Under the pieces are notes generated by a model. The model was not told where the DNA came from, searched no databases, and saw nothing but the letters and a program-made list of their open reading frames with translations. From positions 10,724,100-10,788,099 of the forward strand of contig CANTUZ010000025.1 in the NCBI GenBank assembly GCA_947846985.1: DNA of 64,000 nt, in the 5' to 3' direction. This DNA is from Fratercula arctica. Lineage: Eukaryota; Chordata; Aves; Charadriiformes; Alcidae. Position numbers and translations under genes: made by a program. Positions 58,311 through 64,000 of the stretch are shown here, piece after piece (position 1 is the first letter of the stretch; every line of letters starts with the position of its first letter).

Positions 58311-58671
58311 TCCAAAAGAGTTTTCACAAAATAACTTTTCCTGCAGTTGCTAGGGCCTACCAGAACAGCAGAAAAGTGGTGCTTCTAGTGCATGCCCATG
58401 ATCAAAATCCGTAGGGGAGGCTGTTAAAATTTTTAGTCAGTACCCTTTTGCTGTAAACCACCTTCTGCATCTACTGGAGGGGCCTGGTTTCTATTGCCCA
58501 TTTCTGTTTATTCCTGACAATAAAACACTGCTCTATCAGTCTTTTTAGGGTCATCACTGTCTGGATTTTTGCTGTAATCCAACACAAGATCCCTCAGTGC
58601 CTCAAAACTGATCTTTTCTCTGTTTGTTGCATTTTAGAGTGATGCCTTTAACCTTTGAACAACACTTTCCT

Positions 58672-59995
58672 CCAGACTGCAGGTAGCAGCACCCCCAGGT
58701 CCTTTTCTGCAAAGCTGCTTTCCAGCTGATTGGCCCCCAGCCTGTACTGCTGCATGGGGTTATTCTTTCCCAGGTGCAGGAATTGGCACTTCCCCTTTTT
58801 GAACTTCATGAGGTTCCTGTCAGCCCATTTCCACAGCCTTTTGAGGTCCCTCTGGATGGCAGCACAACCCTGTGATGTATCAGCCACTCTTCCCAGTTTG
58901 GTGTCACCAGCAAATGGCTGGGGGTACACTCTGCCCCATCATCAAGATCATTAATGAAGATGTTGAACAAGACTCGACCCGGTATTGGCCCCTGGGGTAC
59001 ACCACTAGTCACTGGCCTCCAACTAGACTTTGTGCCACTGAAAGGCTTTTGCTGAATTAGGACTTTTATATAATCTCTCTCTTTAACTTAAATCTTTATT
59101 ACATAATCACAGAATGGTTGAGGTTGGAAGTGACCACTGGAGGTCATCCCCCCTGCTCAAGCAGGGTCACCTAGAGATGGTTGCCTAATAACATGTCAAG
59201 AGAGCTTTTGAATATCTCCAAGGGGGGAGAATCCACAACCTCCCTGTGAAACCTGTTCCAGTGCTCAGTCACCTTCACAGTGAAAAAGTGTTTCCTGATG
59301 TTCAGATGGAACCTCTGTATTTCAGTTTGTGCCCATTGCCTCTTGCACTTTCACTGGAAACCACTGAGAAGAGCCTGTCTCGATCTTCTTTGCACCTTCC
59401 CTTCAGGTATTTGTACACATAATGATATTCCCCCCTGAGCCTCTGGGCTAAACAGCCCCAGCTCTCTTGGCCAACTAGACTTTGTGCCACTGATCACCAC
59501 CCTCTGGGCCCAGCCATTCAGCCTGTTTTCAACCCACCTCACTGTCTGCTCATCCAGCCCATATTTCAACAGCTTCTCTATGAGAACCTTATGGGAGACA
59601 GTGTCAAAGGCCTTCCTGAAATCTAGGTAGACTATATCCCCTGCTCTCCCCTGGTCTACCAGGCCATTTATTTCATTATAGAAGGTTATTAAGTTTGTCA
59701 AGCATGACTTTCCCTTGGTGAATCCATGCTGACTACTCCTGATTATTTTCTTGTCATTCATGTGCCAGGAAATGGTTCCCAGGATTAGTTGCTCCATCAC
59801 CTTCCCAGGGACTGAGGTGAAGCTGACCGGCCTGTAGTTCCCCTGGTCCCCAGGAGTGATTTTTACTTTCCTCCAGACCTCAGACACCTCTCCTAATCAC
59901 TATGATCATTCAAAGATTATTGAGAGTGACCTCACAATGACATCAGACAGCTCCCTCAGCACTCATGGGTGCATCCTATCAGGGCCCATTAGGAT
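58672..59995 (-). mobile_element. CR1 fragment interrupted by a second CR1 insertion
   Basis: An older CR1 covers 58672-59040 and 59471-59995. Read on minus it runs from the reverse transcriptase ([34 protein letters not shown] in the frame at 59351-59887) to about [14 protein letters not shown]. It is cut between 59040 and 59471 by another CR1, flanked by a perfect 22-bp repeat (59019-59040 and 59471-59492). A frame that reads from the host reverse transcriptase straight into the inserted C-terminus (RELGLFS) is a chimera made by this event. Confidence 0.88.
59041..59470 (-). mobile_element. Young-looking CR1 3' insertion with target duplication
   Basis: The insert consists of 65 non-CR1 bases (59041-59105) followed by an inverted CR1 3' end (59106-59470, starting AATCACAGAATGGTTGAGG) truncated at its 5' side. 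The flanking 22-bp direct repeats mark it as a target-primed insertion. The 65 extra bases lie beyond the CR1 3' end, where a transduced flank would be. Confidence 0.8.
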
Positions 59996-60619
59996 AAGGT
60001 CTTTCTAATATTATACTAACTTTGTAAATGAAGCTTCTGTGATCCTTGGACTTAGTTAAGCTTTCTAGGAGGCTTAGTATGGTTAACTATTTTTAAGCTT
60101 TGATTAAAACTTTTAAAAACTAGATATAGTTTATATCAGCAGATATTTTCAATAAGATATTACTTATCTTTCAGTCTTACTATTTCCAATAATTCTGTTT
60201 CACTGAATATTTCATCTGTATTTTTGACTATTTTGTGATTCTATTGGATTGTATTTTTTCAGCTGAGTCTTATTTTGAAAGTAGAAGTCATGTAAGGTTT
60301 CAGAAAGGAAAGTTAGGGGATCAGCCTAGCCAAGGAAGAGGAGTTTGCTGCAATGTTTTGTATAAAGTGAAGAGGTGATGCATATGTTGTGAAAGCTGAT
60401 GCAGATGATTCTGCAGTGATTGAGACAGTATATGAAGGAGATACTGGTTTAGAGAGAAAAGAATAGATGATGAAAGTGTTGAGAAAAGGTCAGGAATTTT
60501 AAAGGAATTGAATGTGTAGGGTAAGGAAAAGGAAGAATAAAGATGTGAATCTAGTATACCATTAGGAAATGTGATGAAGAATGTGGGTAAGATAGATGCT
60601 TTTCCACTGTAGGAAAAGA

Positions 60620-61088
60620 AAGGGCTATCAGGCTTAAAAAGTAATAATAATAATAAATTGCAAGGAAAAGAGTGAAAAAAAACCAGAGAGGGATAAATAA
60701 AACCCAAGAAAGACAAGTGATGCAAATGAAAGCAATTGCTTACCACTAACCAACTGATGCCCAGCCAGTCCCCAAGCAGCAGCCCCCCTGCCAACATTCC
60801 CCCTAGTTTTATTGCTGAGCATGATGTCATATGGTATGGAATATCCCTTTGGTCAGTTGGGGTCAGCTGTCTCAGCTGTGTCCCCTCCTGACTTCTTGTG
60901 CACTCCCAGCCTACTAGCTGGTGAGGTGATGTGAGAAGCAGAAAAAGCCTTGATCCTGTGTAAGCACTGCTTAGCACTAATGAAAACATCCCTGTATTAT
61001 CAACACTGTTTTGGTCACAAATCCAAAACATAGCACCATACAAGCTACTATGAAGAAATTTAGCTCTATCCCAGCCAAAACCAGTACA
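60620..61088 (-). mobile_element. LTR-C or related LTR, right part
   Basis: TTTTATTGCTGAGCATGATG, GGTCAGTTGGGGTCAGCTG and the end CCAGCCAAAACCAGTACA match minus LTR-C. The sequence to the left (back to about 60318) is purine-rich and resembles the A-rich part of LTR-A2, so the left boundary is uncertain. Confidence 0.65.
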
Positions 61089-61728
61089 TTAGGTTAACAA
61101 TGAAGTTTAGAATCTTGTTTAGAAGTATATGAGTTAATGGTGGAAAAGGAGGAATAGGAATTTTATAGAATGTAGTGAGGATGATGAAGGTGTTCTAACT
61201 AAAATGTTCTTGAAGAGCTCTTGTAGATGACTGCATCACATGCATGAGAACCAGACTCTTCTGGGATTACACTAAATTTTTTTAGGACCTACTCTGACAG
61301 GTCAAAGGTTGCCTGTTAACAGCACATGTAAGTTGTGATGTAGAGGCTGGTATTGTATAGAGTTAAATTGGATTAAAAAAAACCAACCCAAAAAGCAGCA
61401 TCTAGATGACCAAATGAAGTTTTCTTCCTTACTAAATATAGTTCCTAAGCTTGGTGTGAAGCATATAGTTCTTGTGCTTTCCAGATGGTTCTGTCTTTGG
61501 CATTGAAAATACCCATATTCTCAAGGGCGTGCATCTCCAATGTTAGTACTCCACTTAGCATATTACAGACTTGCAGCACAATATTACATTCTGTGTTATT
61601 TCGTAATTGTGAGAGCAGGGATTTCCCATGACTGAGAGTATTGTTTAGAAACTGTTAGGTGAACTGAAGCACTAGTCATTCTTTTTATAAGGTAAACTAT
61701 CCTATATTTCTGGTGTTCTTGTTTACAG

Positions 61729-61826
61729 GTACAGCAAGTACAGACTGTGCAACCGGTACAGCATGTCTACCCAGCCCAGGTTCAGTATGTGGAGGGAAGT
61801 GATACAGTCTACACAAATGGAACTAT
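61729..61826 (+). CDS. RFX3: RFX3 second coding exon
   Basis: The exon lies between acceptor TTGTTTACAG and donor GTAAGT (61827). It adds 32 codons and two bases, beginning VQQVQTVQPVQHVYP and running through QYVEGSDTVYTNG, the known RFX3 continuation of the glutamine/valine-rich activation region. The reading phase agrees with the first exon, and there are no stops. The exon ends after two bases of a codon, so the next exon must start in the matching phase beyond the window. Confidence 0.92.
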
Positions 61827-63869
61827 GTAAGTTGGTTATTGATAAAAATTAGAATGTTTACTAAAATATGAAGTTAAATGCACATTCTTTTAATGACATC
61901 AAATGGGCTACTGTATTTTAAATATCAAAGAAAAATGTTTGAACAAAACCTTTATTTTTTGTCATTTTAAATCATTATTTGGGTGAAAACGAGTTGAATT
62001 CACATCACTTGAATTCATCTAAAATGAATTCAGGTAATTGTTACAGCTGGACATAGTGTGAAGCTATATATGCAGCATTTTGTTGTTTGGGGAAAAAACT
62101 TAAGTTTATGGACAAGTTTTAAGTTATGCTGATAGGAAGGATTATCTAAATTTGTCATATGATCATCTGTGTAATAAAGAAGTCTTCATGTGGGCCTCCT
62201 ATTCTTCTAGTTGAAATTCTACTGGCAATTTCCTAAATTGCTGAGGCAGCTGCAGTCATTACTTACAGAAAACAATTATGTAATTTCTTTACTGTGTTTA
62301 GTGCAATGAGATAAATTTTTTTTTTTTTCCAAAGGAAGGAAGGGAGAGGAACGAGAATATGTCCTTTTGCTTCTCTCTTAGGCTCTTCTATTTCCTGTGC
62401 TTTTCTTGCTTCAGTGAACATGCTTTTCTGCCATCAAGTTCCTTTCTCCCATGTGCAAACTTAAAATCATAGAATAATTTAGGTTTGGTGCCAGCAAATA
62501 TGTAATTTCTGATGATAATCTGGCATTGACACAAAAAAGTCAACAACACTATTGGGTTCAAAGACTTATGTTAACACTTGCAGCATCCTCTCCACTGTCA
62601 TATTTTGCCAATTCATTCTTCGGTTAACCTTTTCTCACACACTCTCTTGTTGCCTGATTTTCTTTGCTCTTATAATATCAATCTTCTGTCCTAAATGGGT
62701 CTATTAAGATGTGCTTATTATTAAGAATGACCAATATGTCCTTGTTTAAGATACTGTAAAAACTGAAAGTCACTCTTAACATTGTTAAACTGTAATCAAA
62801 GACTGAAAATTTCTATGTAGAATGCTTTATCAGGCTAACTTGTTTTTGAAAAATGTCAGCCAAAGACACTGAACTGTTGAGGCAAAAGAAAACATATTTC
62901 TTCATCCACACTTGTATAAGTTTTTATTTTAAAAGCTCTAGTACTTCTACTCTTTCCATTATGGACTTGAAACTGAGCAGTGATGTTGGGAGCCTGTGGT
63001 TTATTGCAGTTCATGAAATTTTGCCTGAGTGTATAGCTCAAATATATTAAGCAGAGGATTGTGTTTGGTTTACCTACTTACATGTTAAATGCTCCAAAGG
63101 TGTGCTCCAGGTGGTCCTAAATGGGGCATCTCCTTGCAGCTGCTGCTTCTGCATTATATTAACTCTGGGTTCTAGTACCTAATCTATGAACAAAGAGTCT
63201 ATTCTATTCCATACATGGGGCCTAGGATATATGGTTGAAGGAAGCTATCCTATTAAAACAGAGAAAGGAGCAAGTACTAAAACTGTGGTGGGAATGGAAA
63301 ATGTTCTGTGGCTATTAACGTGGATATTCTTTCATTCTCCTTTCATGGCCACGTGCTAGCCCGATTTTAACACAACCCTCAAGCCTTCCCAAGAGATCAT
63401 TTACACATGAAAACAGCAACTAGGGCCAGTCAGTGAGGAGGAAAGGAAAACATGAGTTGGCTGGTTAAGAAGACTGGGACTGTGATCCAGTAAGCAGGAA
63501 AGGGTTCTGGTCTTAGATAAAGAGATGGTGGAAATGACTGGAAAGGCAAGAGCCAAGAACCAGTGGGTGGAAAGAAGAAAGTATGGTGGCAGACATACAA
63601 ATCTAACAAAGAGCCAAAATGCACAGCTGTCTGGGAAAAAGAACTTTAAAAAACAAAACAAAACAAAAATAAAAACACTGACCAGATAAACAGCTCAGAA
63701 AAGTTGTCTCCATACAGGAGATGATGCCTATGTGATTTTCCTGATATAACTGCTAACGATTTCATTTGTAGATAGTACCTTAAAAGGAGATGGAAGGAGG
63801 AGCTGTCTGAAACAACCTAAGTTGTAGTGCTATTTCATCTACCAGTAAACTGTATTTTAGTATGGTTGA
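61827..63869 (+). other. RFX3: RFX3 intron, mostly unique
   Basis: AT-rich intron sequence. A short CR1-like 3' end is suggested at about 62464-62495 (AAAATCATAGAATAATTTAGG). I see no further exon. Confidence 0.55.
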
Positions 63870-64000
63870 TAATTTACCACAGAAAAATTTAGGTTGTAAG
63901 AGACCTCCAGAGGTGATCAAATCCAACCTTCTGCTCAAAGCAGGTCTAATTAGATTAAGTTGCTCAGGGACTTGTTCCATCAAGTTGTGTACACCTTGAC
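63870..64000 (-). mobile_element. CR1 3' end fragment running off the window
   Basis: AAAAATTTAGGTTGTAAGAG, AATCCAACCTTCTGCTC and AAGTTGCTCAGGGACTTG are a diverged inverted CR1 3' end. It continues past 64000. Confidence 0.7.

Larger units (their letters stand above)
56220..61728 (+). other. RFX3: RFX3 intron between the first two coding exons
   Basis: A 5.5 kb intron bounded by GTAGGT and TTTACAG. It contains several minus-strand CR1 fragments (56893-57150, 57711-58310, 58672-59995), an LTR-C piece (60620-61088) and otherwise unrecognised sequence (56220-56892, 57151-57710, 58311-58671, 59996-60619, 61089-61728). Confidence 0.85.

Noticed and set aside
60321..61043. 240-codon minus frame
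   Set aside because: Its left part is purine-rich low-complexity DNA read in reverse and its right part is LTR-C. I see no protein domain.

Overview
The window is vertebrate, almost certainly avian, nuclear DNA. The evidence is the abundance of CR1 LINE fragments (the dominant bird and reptile LINE), dense long terminal repeats (LTRs), an AT-rich unique background, and two exons with GT/AG splice sites. The only host gene I can support is RFX3, a ciliogenesis transcription factor, on the + strand. Its first coding exon is at 56092-56219 and the next at 61729-61826. Both are open and splice in phase. RFX3 is Z-linked in chicken, so the window is probably Z (a W gametolog cannot be excluded). 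Everything before 56092 is then RFX3 5' intron or upstream sequence, filled by mobile elements.

Layout: 1-2124 unique. 2125-5805 two LTR-B solo LTRs, the first carrying three nested insertions. 6171-9110 CR1 copies in minus orientation, including a 2.4 kb copy with a long reverse-transcriptase ORF. 10572-11026 and 11926-12639 solo LTRs. 13000-14200 a + strand CR1. 14481-20782 an env-less ERVL-like provirus with 5-bp target duplications, a tRNA-Lys primer-binding site, a Gag with a multi-membrane-segment leader, and a Pol joined to Gag through one in-frame TAG. 20788-25045 mostly unique with one solo LTR. 25051-25371 a solo LTR of the provirus family. 27060-29782 a broken minus-strand relative of the provirus and an adjoining LTR-like sequence. 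29783-43500 a mosaic of LTRs and CR1s. 43490-51445 a very large polypyrimidine array (CT-rich on +), interrupted by two solo LTRs. 51465-54616 CR1 pieces, two further CT arrays and LTR remnants. 54617-64000 RFX3 exons and introns with CR1 and LTR fragments.

LTR family names (LTR-A to LTR-G) are my own labels for sequences that recur inside this window; I could not compare them with a repeat library. Element boundaries are exact where TG...CA ends and target duplications are visible and approximate otherwise.

The most unusual items are the CT arrays, whose edges fall at pyrimidine-rich spots inside LTRs and which put several kilobases of CU-rich RNA into the RFX3 pre-mRNA if transcription spans them; the membrane-leader Gag, shared by two divergent ERV copies; and the Gag-TAG-Pol arrangement with a hairpin just after the stop.
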